From: DATBGZ01 sp036557785
GTDB lineage: Bacteria; Actinomycetota; Actinomycetes; Mycobacteriales; Micromonosporaceae
NCBI GenBank assembly: GCA_036557785.1
Contig: DATBGZ010000055.1
Location: forward strand, 29,132 to 93,131
Length of the DNA stretch: 64,000 bases
Reading direction: 5' to 3'
The notes beneath the pieces were generated by a model that was given only the letters and a program-made list of their open reading frames with translations, searched no databases and had not been told where the DNA came from. This document shows, one piece after another, positions 44,330-55,038 of this stretch (positions are counted from its first letter, which is position 1; each line of letters begins with the position of its first letter). A program made the position numbers and the translations under genes.

Positions 44330-44395
44330 GCCGCGCGCCCAGATCACCGGGGGGCGTCCGATGACAGGGCTGCGCGGCGGGTCGCTCCGGCGGTC

Positions 44396-45493
<1,098 letters not shown>

Positions 45494-45755
45494 GACGGAA
45501 GGAACCACCTTTCACCGGCAGGAACGTGCCGGACGATCCGAGTGAGGTGCCCTCGGCTCGCGAGCTTCGCCGAGGTATCCGCGCCGCCGTGGCTGGCCGC
45601 GGCGGAGCCGGCCGGAGCATCCGGCAGGTAGCAGTCACGGTAAACGGATCGGTCACGCGCTGCCAAGACCCGCAGGCCCCGCGACCGTACGACGATTACG
45701 TGACGAAGATCGCTGACCCTCCGTAATCCAAGCCGGCCGCACCGAGGTCCGGGCG

Positions 45756-45761
45756 TACGAT
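45756..45761 (+). promoter_or_regulatory. Candidate -10 element of the tRNA-Thr gene
   Basis: TACGAT lies 14 nt before the mature tRNA 5' end. No convincing -35 is visible. Confidence 0.3.
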
Positions 45762-45775
45762 CTGGAGCAGCCGTT

Positions 45776-45847
45776 GCCGGTGTAGCTCAGTGGTAGAGCA
45801 ACCGCCTTGTAAGCGGTAGGTCGTCGGTTCGATCCCGACCTCCGGCT
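45776..45847 (+). tRNA. tRNA-Thr (anticodon TGT)
   Basis: The 72-nt gene folds into a full cloverleaf: acceptor GCCGGTG/CTCCGGC, D-arm GCTC...GAGC, anticodon arm ACCGC-CTTGTAA-GCGGT with TGT, variable AGGTC, and T-arm GTCGG-TTCGATC-CCGAC. CCA is not encoded. The acceptor stem has a T-T mismatch at its sixth pair. The T-arm through the 3' end is repeated at 47899-47923, so this gene served as an integration site. Confidence 0.95.
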
Positions 45848-45850
45848 CTG
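45826..45850 (+). repeat. Attachment-site repeat at the tRNA-Thr 3' end (left)
   Basis: 25 nt from the T-arm to 3 nt past the tRNA end, identical to 47899-47923; the flanking bases differ on both sides. Typical of attL/attR of elements that integrate into tRNA genes. Confidence 0.85.
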
Positions 45851-46092
45851 GACGGAACAGGTGGACCGCAGCCAGGAACGCCGCGAAGACGCGAGCTCAC
45901 AGCGAGCGGCTCGCTGGGCTTGCCCATCGCCCTGGGCGACATGTCGGGTCATCGGCTCCACGCCTCGGGCCGTCTGCGGGCAGCGATGACCGGTACGACC
46001 GTGCGATCTGGCTCGGAGGCCGAAGGTACGCGACATTGACGCGCGAGATTTCCGGCGCGCTTGCTTGATTCCCGGTAGGCGAATGCAGATCC

Positions 46093-46749
46093 GTGGATGC
46101 GTTCTCCTTCATGTGGACCGGTACGCCGGTCGTGGTGCTTAACACGGGCAAATCCGCGGAACGCACCCGGTTTGACGCCGCGCACGAGCTAGGTCATCTG
46201 GTGTTGCATTCCGAGGACCGGCTACCGCACGGGCCCGGCGCCGAGCAGGAGGCGAATGCGTTCGCCGCCTCGCTCCTGATGCCGAGGTCCACTGTCATCG
46301 GGCAGAGCCTTCGCGACGCTACGACCGCCCATGTGCTGGCCGCCAAGAAGCACTGGCGAGTCTCGGCGATGGCTATGACCCATCGACTATCGGAGCTTGG
46401 GCTAGTCACCGAGTGGGGCTATCGAAATCTGTGCGTGAATCTCTCACGCATGGGATATCGCAGCGCCGAGCCGGGAGGCATGGCCCGGGAATCATCGCAG
46501 CTGCTCGTCAAGGTCGTTCGATCGCTTCGGCGGGAGGGGACCACGCCCGCGCAGATCGCGGCCGACCTGAAGATCACAGAGTCCGAACTCACCACCCACA
46601 TATTCGGTCTGGTGCCGCTCGCAGTCCCGGGCGGTGCTGTCAAGACATACCCGGCCAAGCCGGACCTGCGAATCGTCGGGGACGACGCAGCAGCCACGCC
46701 GAGCTCCAGGAAGCCGCGTCCTCACCCCGCGCCTCGCCCGTCGATGTGA
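46093..46749 (+). pseudogene. ImmA/IrrE-type metallopeptidase, N-terminally truncated
   Basis: The visible 218 residues contain the DUF955 peptidase core: zinc motif HELGH (31-35) in RFDAAHELGHLVLH, the downstream EANAFAASLLMPR with the third ligand, then LSRMGYRSAEPGG and PRESSQLL-like segments. Family members usually have a roughly 200-residue XRE DNA-binding half before this point. Here an in-frame stop at 46066-46068 cuts it off, and I find no HTH upstream. In phages and conjugative elements such proteins cleave or replace repressors. Likely a non-functional remnant, although the peptidase core itself is intact. Confidence 0.75.
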
Positions 46750-46928
46750 TACCGCACAGTGGGCGCCACGCCACTGCCGTTAGGCCCATCGCTCTTCACC
46801 GCACACCGCAACAATCACTGCATAGCCGACCTTTTGCCTCCGGCGACTGTAGCTGCCTTCTCCGGCGCATTGCCCTATGCTGACCGCCATCCTCAATGTG
46901 TTTACGTTGTTGCGGAGGTGTCCCGGCG

Positions 46929-47645
46929 ATGAACCCGACCAAGTCTCCGCTGCTGGGCCGGATACTGCTATTCCTGCTACTCCTGGTCGGAGTTGTGGCC
47001 GCAGTGGTGGTGGGAACCGTCCCCTCAGCAGCCTCTGCGGAGCCCCTGGAACAGACCGTTCTCCTCGGCGACCTTGAGTCAACCTACGCAAATTTGTGGC
47101 AGGGCTCCGAGCTCACTACCGCTGATATCCGCGTCAAGCCCGGCGAAATCGGCCATATCCGCGCGCAGCTATGTGGGCCTGAGAACTCGTCGTGTGGTGC
47201 GCTGTCCGCAGATGGGGGCAATGTACAGAGTGTGAAGACAGGCGGCGTTGTGAGGGCACGGCTGATCGCCGAGGACCCACACGTTTGGTTCTCGGGCCCG
47301 AGCGCTGGCGAAGATCAGACCATGGTCCATCGCACTGACAAGATTGAGTGGGAATGGCCAGTCAGGTCCGACAGCCCTGGCATGTATTCGCTGGACCTCA
47401 GTTTGACCGTTCTTTACCTTACAACCGAAATAAGCCTCGCGACGTTCACCACTAAGATCAACCTCATTGTGTCTGGGCCCGGGCCGCTTGGTATCGCTGT
47501 GGGCGTTTGGAGATGGCTGGCGACCAGCGCACTCGGCGCGGCACTTGCTGGTGCTGCGATCGCCTTCTTCGTTGAGGGCACGAAGCATCGCCGTCGGACG
47601 AAGAAGGGCAAGAGGGGACAGCTCGAGTCCGACGTCGTGGTCTGA
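46929..47645 (+). CDS. Membrane protein of the tRNA-Thr element, unknown
   Basis: The 238-residue product has an N-terminal signal or membrane helix (about 12-32), an extracytoplasmic domain, and a C-terminal membrane helix (about 190-212) followed by a strongly basic tail (TKHRRRTKKGKRG). The outer domain has two cysteines in LCGPENSSCG that could form a disulfide. I do not recognise the family. ATG 46929 is preceded by GGAGGTG. G+C is lower than that of its neighbours, consistent with transfer. It is cargo of the element. Confidence 0.78.
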   Translation: MNPTKSPLLGRILLFLLLLVGVVAAVVVGTVPSAASAEPLEQTVLLGDLESTYANLWQGSELTTADIRVKPGEIGHIRAQLCGPENSSCGALSADGGNVQSVKTGGVVRARLIAEDPHVWFSGPSAGEDQTMVHRTDKIEWEWPVRSDSPGMYSLDLSLTVLYLTTEISLATFTTKINLIVSGPGPLGIAVGVWRWLATSALGAALAGAAIAFFVEGTKHRRRTKKGKRGQLESDVVV

Positions 47646-47898
47646 CCCGCGACCCGAGATTCGTCATCCCTCAGCCAAGCCGGCACGGATTCACGTCATG
47701 CCGGTGGCTTTGGATATGCTCGGAGCCTCAGGGCGCCCAACCGCAAAGGCAGGTGCTCGCTGGCGCTCATGCATGGGCTGATCGGCTACGCTGTTGCGAT
47801 AGGACGGTCGTCGCCGCGAGCTGGCGTTCGACCGTGGCTTTCTCCGATGTGGACAGCAGTCGCGATCGCATTTTGCCCCGTCCGCAAACACCGGCGCG

Positions 47899-47923
47899 GG
47901 TTCGATCCCGACCTCCGGCTCTG
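47899..47923 (+). repeat. Attachment-site repeat, distal copy (right)
   Basis: Perfect 25-nt copy of 45826-45850. It lies just before the 3' end of the PCD-VOC gene and marks the right edge of the element. Confidence 0.85.
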
Positions 47924-47939
47924 CGCCGAACCGGACAGC

Positions 47940-48587
47940 TCACTCGCGCCCGACCCAGGTGGCGATGTCGACCTCGTTGCCCTCCGGATCGGCCAACGTC
48001 CAGTGCATCGGTGCGAACCGGTCGGTGACCAGCCGACCACCGGCGGCCAGGGCTGCGGCGATGCGGGCCTCGGCCTGGTCGTGGGGGACACCGACGTCGA
48101 TGTGGATGCGGTTGCGCCCCTCCCGCATGACATCCATCTGCTGCACATATACCGGCGGGTACAGCTGTTCCGGGTCGCCGATGTCGGAGTCGCCCACCAT
48201 CGTGTAGCCGAGGACCGCGCACCAGAATGCCCGCACCTTGTCGACGTCCAGGGCGTCGAGCGCGAACTCCCAGGTGCGGATGGCTGCGGGGTCTGCGGGA
48301 ATCCCGAGTGCCTTCGCCGCCAGCGAGATCTCTCGTGCGAGGTTGAGATCGACGTCGGTAAGTGACCAAATCTCCTTGGTCACCAGGCGAACCTCCAGGA
48401 CCTTCGACCGAAGGTTGAGGTCGGGGTGGTGCCCGGCCTGCTCGGCCAGCCGACCGATCTCGTCGACGAGCTTGACACCGGTCGCGAAATCGCCGGTGCG
48501 ATAGAGCGCGAACGCCACCGACCACAGCACTCGCCAATCGTCGATGCCGTCGGCGTCATGGAACTGCCGCGGGGTCATCACAGTCAT
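47940..48587 (-). CDS. Fusion of pterin-4a-carbinolamine dehydratase and VOC domain
   Basis: A 215-residue protein in two parts. Residues 1-100 form a pterin-4a-carbinolamine dehydratase domain (FATGVKLVDEIGRLAEQAGHH, PDLNLRSKVLEVRLVTKEIW, SLTDVDLNLAREIS). Residues 105-215 form a vicinal-oxygen-chelate domain (WEFALDALDVDKVRAFWCAV through DPEGNEVDIATWVGRE). The first could recycle a pterin cofactor; the VOC part's metal ligands cannot be fixed by eye. ATG 48587 is the start. It is divergent from an ArsR gene. Confidence 0.85.
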   Translation of the reverse strand: MTVMTPRQFHDADGIDDWRVLWSVAFALYRTGDFATGVKLVDEIGRLAEQAGHHPDLNLRSKVLEVRLVTKEIWSLTDVDLNLAREISLAAKALGIPADPAAIRTWEFALDALDVDKVRAFWCAVLGYTMVGDSDIGDPEQLYPPVYVQQMDVMREGRNRIHIDVGVPHDQAEARIAAALAAGGRLVTDRFAPMHWTLADPEGNEVDIATWVGRE

Positions 48588-48633
48588 GGCCGGGATCGTA
48601 AGAGCGTGCTCCGACGATTTCTCGGCAAGTCGG

Positions 48634-48652
48634 CTGGACTTATATAAGCCAG
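48634..48652. promoter_or_regulatory. Candidate ArsR operator
   Basis: CTTATATAAG (48639-48648) is a perfect 10-bp palindrome flanked by CTGG and CCAG. It lies between the -35-like TGGACT (48635-48640) and the -10 TATAGT (48659-48664) of the ArsR gene, an ideal place for autorepression. Confidence 0.6.
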
Positions 48653-48664
48653 CACCGGTATAGT
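48635..48664 (+). promoter_or_regulatory. Promoter of the ArsR/SRPBCC operon
   Basis: TGGACT (48635-48640), 18-nt spacer, TATAGT (48659-48664). The GTG start follows 6 nt later, so the transcript is probably leaderless. Confidence 0.6.
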
Positions 48665-48670
48665 CGCGTC

Positions 48671-49078
48671 GTGCGGGCGTTCGAGGTGCTGGCGGATCCG
48701 GCACGGCGGCGGATCCTGGAGCTTCTCGCGGACGGTGAGAAGACATCCGGGGCGGTCACTGAAGCGATCCGGGCCGAGTTCGGCATCTCGCAGCCAGCGG
48801 TGTCGCAGCACCTGAAGGTGCTGCGGGACAACGGTTTCGCGACCGTACGGCCGGAGGGCGCGCGGCGTGTCTACGCCGTGGCCCCGACCGGACTGGTCGA
48901 GGTGGACCAGTGGTTGGAGCGGTTCCGGCCCACGCTGGACCAGTCGGCGTTCCTCCACCAGCGCCTCGATGCCCTCGCCACCGAGCTGGCCCGGAGTCGA
49001 CGCGCGGCACGACAACAGCAGTCGGGCGCACCGACCTCCCGACAAGAGGCCGTACGCGAGCAGAAGGAGACGGCGTGA
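48671..49078 (+). CDS. ArsR-family transcriptional regulator
   Basis: A 135-residue winged-helix repressor: FEVLADPARRRILELLADGE, HTH GISQPAVSQHLKVLRDNG and wing TVRPEGARRVYAV. It lacks the cysteine metal site of arsenic sensors, so it belongs to the group paired with SRPBCC (AHSA1) proteins. Its stop overlaps the next gene's start (GTGA). It probably represses its own operon through the palindrome at 48639-48648. Confidence 0.93.
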   Translation: MRAFEVLADPARRRILELLADGEKTSGAVTEAIRAEFGISQPAVSQHLKVLRDNGFATVRPEGARRVYAVAPTGLVEVDQWLERFRPTLDQSAFLHQRLDALATELARSRRAARQQQSGAPTSRQEAVREQKETA

Positions 49079-49749
49079 ACGACACCATGGGCGGACCGGC
49101 CGGGCGCACCGGCATGACGGACGAGATCGCCGGGACCATCCGCGAGACCGGCGTGGCGCCGACCCCGGTCGGCGAAGGCCGTACGGTACGGCTTCGGCGC
49201 ACCTACCATGCCCCGATCGACGACGTCTGGGACGCCCTCACGACGGCCGCGCGCATCAACCGGTGGTTCCTGCCGATCTCCGGCGAGCTGCGGCTCGGCG
49301 GGCGCTACCAGTTCGAGGGCAATGCCGGCGGCGAGATCCTCGCCTGCGAACCGCCGAACCTGTTGCGCGTCAGCTGGGTGATGGGTGAGGTCACCCCGGA
49401 GACCTTCAGCGAGGTCGAGGTCCGACTCACGCCCTGCGACGAGGGGACCAGCTTCGAACTGACGCACACTGCCACGGTGCCCCCGGGGATGTGGGACCAG
49501 TTCGGCCCGGGCGCGGTCGGTGTCGGCTGGGACGGTGCCCTGCTGGGCCTGGCGCGGTACCTGGCCTCCGGCGCGGCAATGTCCACCGAGGACAAAGCGG
49601 CCTGGCTGGTCAGCGAGGAGGCCAAGAGCTTCTACACCGCAGCCGCCCGCGCCTGGGGGGACGCGCACCGGGCCGCGGGCGTCAGCGCCGAGGTGGCGGA
49701 CGCGGCCGTGGCGGCGACCACCGCGTTCTATGCACCCGCGGGAGAGTAG
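49075..49749 (+). CDS. SRPBCC (AHSA1-like) domain protein
   Basis: A 224-residue protein with an AHSA1/SRPBCC helix-grip fold: RLRRTYHAPIDDVWDALTTA, RINRWFLPISGELRLGGRYQ and the long C-terminal helix. About 40 residues extend the N-terminus. It is coupled to the ArsR gene, a very common pair in actinobacteria; the protein is thought to bind a small hydrophobic ligand. GTG 49075 overlaps the ArsR stop. Confidence 0.88.
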   Translation: MNDTMGGPAGRTGMTDEIAGTIRETGVAPTPVGEGRTVRLRRTYHAPIDDVWDALTTAARINRWFLPISGELRLGGRYQFEGNAGGEILACEPPNLLRVSWVMGEVTPETFSEVEVRLTPCDEGTSFELTHTATVPPGMWDQFGPGAVGVGWDGALLGLARYLASGAAMSTEDKAAWLVSEEAKSFYTAAARAWGDAHRAAGVSAEVADAAVAATTAFYAPAGE

Positions 49750-49813
49750 GCAGCCGCCACCGCGCTCGCTCGGGACGGACACGCCACCACCGCGGATGCG
49801 ATGATGGTCCACC

Positions 49814-50386
49814 GTGGACAACTGGTTGACCATTCTCGCGACTCTCGCCGGTGGTGCCGCCGCGCTCTTCGGCACTGTCATCGCCCATGCCCTGAGCACC
49901 CGGGAAGAACGTCGCCGGGCCAACAGCACCGAGCGCCGGGACGCCTACGTGGCCTATCTGGTCGCCCTGGACGCGGCGTTCGGGAAGGTGCGGCACCTCG
50001 CCGATCCGAGCGAGTCACCCGAGGACCTCGAGCAGGGGATCCAGCGGGCGTTCGGCGACGCCGGCGTCTACCGCAACCGGGAGCGCCTGCTGCTCGCAGG
50101 CAACCCGAAGGTCCTCTCACCGGCGGAGGAGGTGCTGCGCCGCCTCGCCGCCTTCCGGGACGCGGTGCGGGGCGGGGTCAAACGTCGCACCGTCGCCTAC
50201 CACGACGCGTACCACCCCTATGCCGAGGCGTTGTGGGATCTGCGCCGGGCGATCCGTCAGGATCTCGGCTCGGAGGATCTCACGCTGGCGGATCTGGAGC
50301 GGGAGACCTGGGACACGAGGTCCAACTGCGCGTTCTGCCGGGCGCACGCGGGGGCCGTGCCGGCGCAGCCGAGCGCCACCGCGTGA
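49814..50386 (+). CDS. N-terminally anchored membrane protein, unknown
   Basis: The 190-residue product has one N-terminal membrane helix (about 4-26) and a long, mostly helical cytoplasmic part rich in Glu and Arg (STREERRRANSTERRDAYVA). It ends with CAFCRAH, a CxxC that might bind metal. The arrangement resembles small actinobacterial membrane proteins of unknown role. GTG 49814 is the start. It is convergent with rlmB, with only 4 nt between the ends. Confidence 0.75.
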   Translation: MDNWLTILATLAGGAAALFGTVIAHALSTREERRRANSTERRDAYVAYLVALDAAFGKVRHLADPSESPEDLEQGIQRAFGDAGVYRNRERLLLAGNPKVLSPAEEVLRRLAAFRDAVRGGVKRRTVAYHDAYHPYAEALWDLRRAIRQDLGSEDLTLADLERETWDTRSNCAFCRAHAGAVPAQPSATA

Positions 50387-50390
50387 CGGC

Positions 50391-51458
50391 CTACCGCACG
50401 GTGCGGCGGCGGGCCACCTCGGCCAGCGCGATCGCGGCCGCCACCGAGGCGTTGAGAGAGTCCACTGTGGACGAGATGGGAATGCTGACCCGCAGGTCGC
50501 ACGTCGCGCCGACGAGGCGGGACAGCCCACGCCCCTCGGAGCCGACCACCACGACGAGCGGGCTCAGCGCCGCGTCGAGCGCGTAGAGATCGGTGGCCCC
50601 GTCGGCGTCGAGCCCGACGATGGTGAACCCGGCCTCCTTGCAGGACACCAGCGAACGGGTCAGGTTCGTCACTTGGGAGATCGGCAGCCGGGCCGCGGCG
50701 CCGGCCGACGTCCGCCAGGCGGTGGCGGTCATGCCGGCGGCGCGCCGTTCGGGCAGGAAGACGCCCTGCGCGCCGAAGGCCGCGGCCGAGCGCACGACCG
50801 CGCCGAGGTTGCGCGGGTCCGTGACTCCATCGAGCGCCACGAGCAGCGGGTTCGGTGCCTCGCCCGCGGCCGCGAGCAGATCCTCGAACGGCTCGTACGC
50901 GAACGGCGGCACCTGCAGGCCGACGCCCTGGTGCAGCACGCCGCCGGTCATCCGGTCCAGCTCAGCCCGGCTGATCTCCAGCAGCGGCACGCCCCGATCC
51001 GTCGCGGTCCGCACGATCTCCGCCATCCGTTCATCGGCATCGATGCCTATTGCGACGAACAACGCCGTCGTCGGGGTGTGTGTCCGCAGCGCCTCCAGCA
51101 CCGGGTTGCGCCCGACGACGAGCTCCGTGGAGGTCTTGGGCGCGGCTGCCCGGCGGCCGGGAGAGACCCTCGGACGGCCGGCCGTGGCGCCTCGGGCCGC
51201 ACCACGCAGGGCCGTGCCGGGCGTGCCCACCTTCGGGGTCCGCCCGGTGGCGGCGGCGGCGCGGCGCTCGCGCTCCTGCTTGCGTGCCGTGCCCGCCGGC
51301 ACCTCCTCGCCCGAGTAGCCCTTGTGCCAGGGCCGTTCCTCCGCGGGCAGGGTACGGCCGCGACCGGACAGGCCGGCCCGGTTGCGGCCCCCCGAGCCGA
51401 CCGCGGAGCCCTTCTTGGCGGTGGTGCGGCGCCCGCGCCGCTGCGAGTTGCCCGGCAT
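50391..51458 (-). CDS. rlmB: 23S rRNA 2'-O-methyltransferase RlmB (SpoU family)
   Basis: A 355-residue SpoU/TrmH methyltransferase. The N-terminal 100 residues are basic and low-complexity; the core has the substrate-binding domain (VVGRNPVLEAL) and the knot motifs ALDGVTDPRNLGAVVRSAAAF, VVVGSEGRGLSRL and the final SLNASVAAAIALAE. It would methylate a conserved guanosine in 23S rRNA. It starts 4 nt after cysS ends, the same order as in mycobacteria. Confidence 0.92.
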   Translation of the reverse strand: MPGNSQRRGRRTTAKKGSAVGSGGRNRAGLSGRGRTLPAEERPWHKGYSGEEVPAGTARKQERERRAAAATGRTPKVGTPGTALRGAARGATAGRPRVSPGRRAAAPKTSTELVVGRNPVLEALRTHTPTTALFVAIGIDADERMAEIVRTATDRGVPLLEISRAELDRMTGGVLHQGVGLQVPPFAYEPFEDLLAAAGEAPNPLLVALDGVTDPRNLGAVVRSAAAFGAQGVFLPERRAAGMTATAWRTSAGAAARLPISQVTNLTRSLVSCKEAGFTIVGLDADGATDLYALDAALSPLVVVVGSEGRGLSRLVGATCDLRVSIPISSTVDSLNASVAAAIALAEVARRRTVR

Positions 51459-51462
51459 GATG

Positions 51463-52905
<1,443 letters not shown>

Positions 52906-52911
52906 CCTGAA

Positions 52912-52917
52912 AGGGTA
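52912..52917 (-). promoter_or_regulatory. Candidate leaderless -10 element of cysS
   Basis: TACCCT on the minus strand lies 6 nt from the GTG start at 52905. Confidence 0.4.
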
Positions 52918-52949
52918 TCGGGCATCCAGGTTCGCGTGTGGGCTGCGGG

Positions 52950-52955
52950 TACGGT
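52950..52955 (+). promoter_or_regulatory. Candidate leaderless -10 element of glpD
   Basis: TACGGT lies 6 nt before the GTG start at 52962. Both divergent genes thus seem to be leaderless from a 56-bp spacer. Confidence 0.4.
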
Positions 52956-52961
52956 GGAGCC

Positions 52962-54740
52962 GTGCGTGACCCGTCCGTCTCCCGCGTCGCGGCGTCCCGG
53001 CTCTCCGCCGCGCGCCGGGCGACGGACCTCGCACGCCTGCGGCGGGAGACCTTCGACGTCCTGATCGTGGGCGGCGGGGTGACCGGCGTCGGCGCCGCCG
53101 TCGACGCCGCTTCGCGGGGCCTGTCGGTCGCACTCGTCGAGGCTCGCGATCTCGCCTCCGGGACCTCATCGCGCTCGACCAAGCTCGTGCACGGCGGTCT
53201 GCGCTACCTCGAGCAGTTGGACCTGGCCCTGGTGCACGAAGCACTGCGGGAGCGCGGGCTGCTCGCGACCCGGCTCGCGCCACACCTGGTCAAGCCGTTG
53301 CCGCTGCTGATCCCCTTGCCGCGCGACGGGTGGCGTGGACCAGCGCTGCGGGGGTATTACGGCGCCGGCGTCGCGACCTACGACGCGTTCGCCGGGCTCT
53401 TCGGCGCCGGCCGGGGCATGCCGCTGCACCGCCACCTCTCGGCCGCGGCCGCGCGCCGCGTCTTCCCGTCACTGCGCACGGACAGCATCGGCGGGGCGAT
53501 CCGTTTCTACGATGCCCAGGTCGATGACGCCCGCCTCGTCGCCACCCTGGCCCGGACGGCGGCGAGCCTCGGTGCCGCCGTGGTCACCTCGGCCCGGGCG
53601 ATCCGGTTCCTTCGCCAGGCGCGGGAGGTCACCGGCGCCAGGGTTCTCGACGTCGAGTCAGGCGAACAGTTCGATGTATCAGCCCGTACGGTCATCGCCG
53701 CCACCGGGGTCTGGAGCGACGACGTCGCCGAGATGCTCGCCGCCGACGGCGGTCCGGTGCGCCCAGGCCTGCGGGTGCGCGCGTCCAAGGGCGTGCACCT
53801 GGTGGTCCCCCGCTCGGCGGTCTCCGGCGAGGCGGGCCTGATCCTGCGCACCGCGACCTCCGTGCTCTTCGTGCTTCCGTGGGGCGGGCACTGGATCATC
53901 GGAACCACCGACACGGACTGGCGCCTGGACCGGGCTCACCCCGCGGCCACGGCCCGGGACATCGAGTACCTGCTCAGTCAGGTGAACACGGTGCTCGACC
54001 GGCCACTGTCCCCTTCGGACATCGAGGGCGTCTACGCCGGTCTGCGGCCCCTGCTCTCCGGTGAGGACGAGTCGACCTCCGCGCTGTCGCGGCGGCACGC
54101 GGTCGTGGAGCCGATGCTCGGGCTGGCCGTCGTCGCGGGCGGCAAGCTCACGACATACCGGGTGATGGCGGCCGACGTCGTCGACCGGGTGGCGCGCAGG
54201 CTGGGGCGGGATGTGCCCCGCTCACGTACCGACGAACTACCGCTGCTCGGTGCCGACGGCTTCGCCCGCCTGCGGCGGGACCCGACCTCGCTGGCCCGCC
54301 GCCATCGGGTCCCGGTCGACGTGGTCGAGCACCTGCTGGACCGGTACGGCTCGCTCGCGACCGATGTGCTGCGGGTGCTGGACGAGAAGCCCGCCCTGGT
54401 GCGGACGCTGGCGGGTGCACCGCCCTACCTCGCGGTCGAGGTCGTCTACGCCGTCCGGGCGGAGGCCGCGCTGCACCTCGACGACGTGCTCACGCGGCGT
54501 ACCCGCATCTCCTTCGAGACCGCGCACCGGGGCGCGGACAGCGCCGAGGACGCGGCCACGCTCATGGGCGTCGAGCTGGCCTGGAGCGCCGCACGCCGGC
54601 GCCGCGAGATCGAGCTCTACCGCGCGCGGGTCGAGGCCGAGCGGCAGTCCCAGTCGATGCCCGATGATCTGTCCGCGGACGCCGCACGCCTGGGGGCCCC
54701 AGATGCCCGCGCGGTCCCGTCGGGCCGCCAGTCACCGTGA
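52962..54740 (+). CDS. glpD: Glycerol-3-phosphate dehydrogenase (FAD)
   Basis: A 592-residue flavoprotein that oxidises glycerol-3-phosphate and passes electrons to the quinone pool at the membrane. The FAD-binding motif is DVLIVGGGVTGVGAAVDAAS, followed by SSRSTKLVHGGLRYLEQ, GTTDTDWRLD, and the C-terminal DAO_C domain. The length matches GlpD2-type enzymes. GTG 52962 is used. glpK and glpF are not nearby. Its stop is 19 nt before the DUF4031 gene. Confidence 0.94.
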   Translation: MRDPSVSRVAASRLSAARRATDLARLRRETFDVLIVGGGVTGVGAAVDAASRGLSVALVEARDLASGTSSRSTKLVHGGLRYLEQLDLALVHEALRERGLLATRLAPHLVKPLPLLIPLPRDGWRGPALRGYYGAGVATYDAFAGLFGAGRGMPLHRHLSAAAARRVFPSLRTDSIGGAIRFYDAQVDDARLVATLARTAASLGAAVVTSARAIRFLRQAREVTGARVLDVESGEQFDVSARTVIAATGVWSDDVAEMLAADGGPVRPGLRVRASKGVHLVVPRSAVSGEAGLILRTATSVLFVLPWGGHWIIGTTDTDWRLDRAHPAATARDIEYLLSQVNTVLDRPLSPSDIEGVYAGLRPLLSGEDESTSALSRRHAVVEPMLGLAVVAGGKLTTYRVMAADVVDRVARRLGRDVPRSRTDELPLLGADGFARLRRDPTSLARRHRVPVDVVEHLLDRYGSLATDVLRVLDEKPALVRTLAGAPPYLAVEVVYAVRAEAALHLDDVLTRRTRISFETAHRGADSAEDAATLMGVELAWSAARRRREIELYRARVEAERQSQSMPDDLSADAARLGAPDARAVPSGRQSP

Positions 54741-54759
54741 CGGCGCATCCCGTACGCCC

Positions 54760-55023
54760 GTGATCCTCGTCGACCCTCCCCGGTGGCCGGCGCATGGGCG
54801 GCTGTGGTCGCACCTCGTCAGCGACACGTCCCTCGACGAGTTGCACGCCTTCGCCTCGGCGCTTGGACTGCCCGCGCGTGGCTTCGACCGCGATCACTAC
54901 GACATGCCCGCGGAACGCTACGACGAGGCGGTGCGACTCGGTGCCCACCCGGTCTCCAGCCGGCAGATCGTGGCCGCGCTGCACCAGGCCGGCCTGCGCC
55001 GCCCCAGGCACGCGTCCGGCTGA
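54760..55023 (+). CDS. DUF4031 protein
   Basis: An 87-residue conserved actinobacterial protein: ILVDPPRWPAHGRLWSHLVS, TSLDELHAFASALGLPARGF and DRDHYDMPAERYDEAV. Its role is unknown. GTG 54760 starts at the family's conserved strand. It lies directly after glpD and is probably co-transcribed with it. Confidence 0.88.
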   Translation: MILVDPPRWPAHGRLWSHLVSDTSLDELHAFASALGLPARGFDRDHYDMPAERYDEAVRLGAHPVSSRQIVAALHQAGLRRPRHASG

Positions 55024-55038
55024 GGGCCGGCCGGCGAG

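Larger units (their letters stand above)
45826..47923. mobile_element. Remnant of a tRNA-Thr-integrated element
   Basis: Bounded by a perfect 25-bp direct repeat that copies the 3' end of tRNA-Thr. Inside are a truncated XRE/ImmA-type metallopeptidase gene and a membrane protein gene, both with lower G+C than the neighbours. No integrase, replication or transfer gene is present, so it is probably a decayed or cargo-only remnant of an integrative element or prophage. 45851-46092 and 47646-47898 hold no convincing gene. Confidence 0.78.

Noticed and set aside
47691..47891. Possible integrase fragment at the right end of the tRNA-Thr element
   Set aside because: Short frames on both strands show no tyrosine-recombinase motifs (no R...HxxR...Y); not enough to call a gene.
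48639..48648. CTTATATAAG read as a TATA-like core promoter
   Set aside because: It lies at operator position between a -35 and a better-placed -10 (TATAGT); its perfect symmetry fits a repressor site.
52906..53283. Extended cysS start, adding more than 100 Arg-rich residues
   Set aside because: It would overlap the divergent glpD gene. The conserved synthetase N-terminus starts at GTG 52905.
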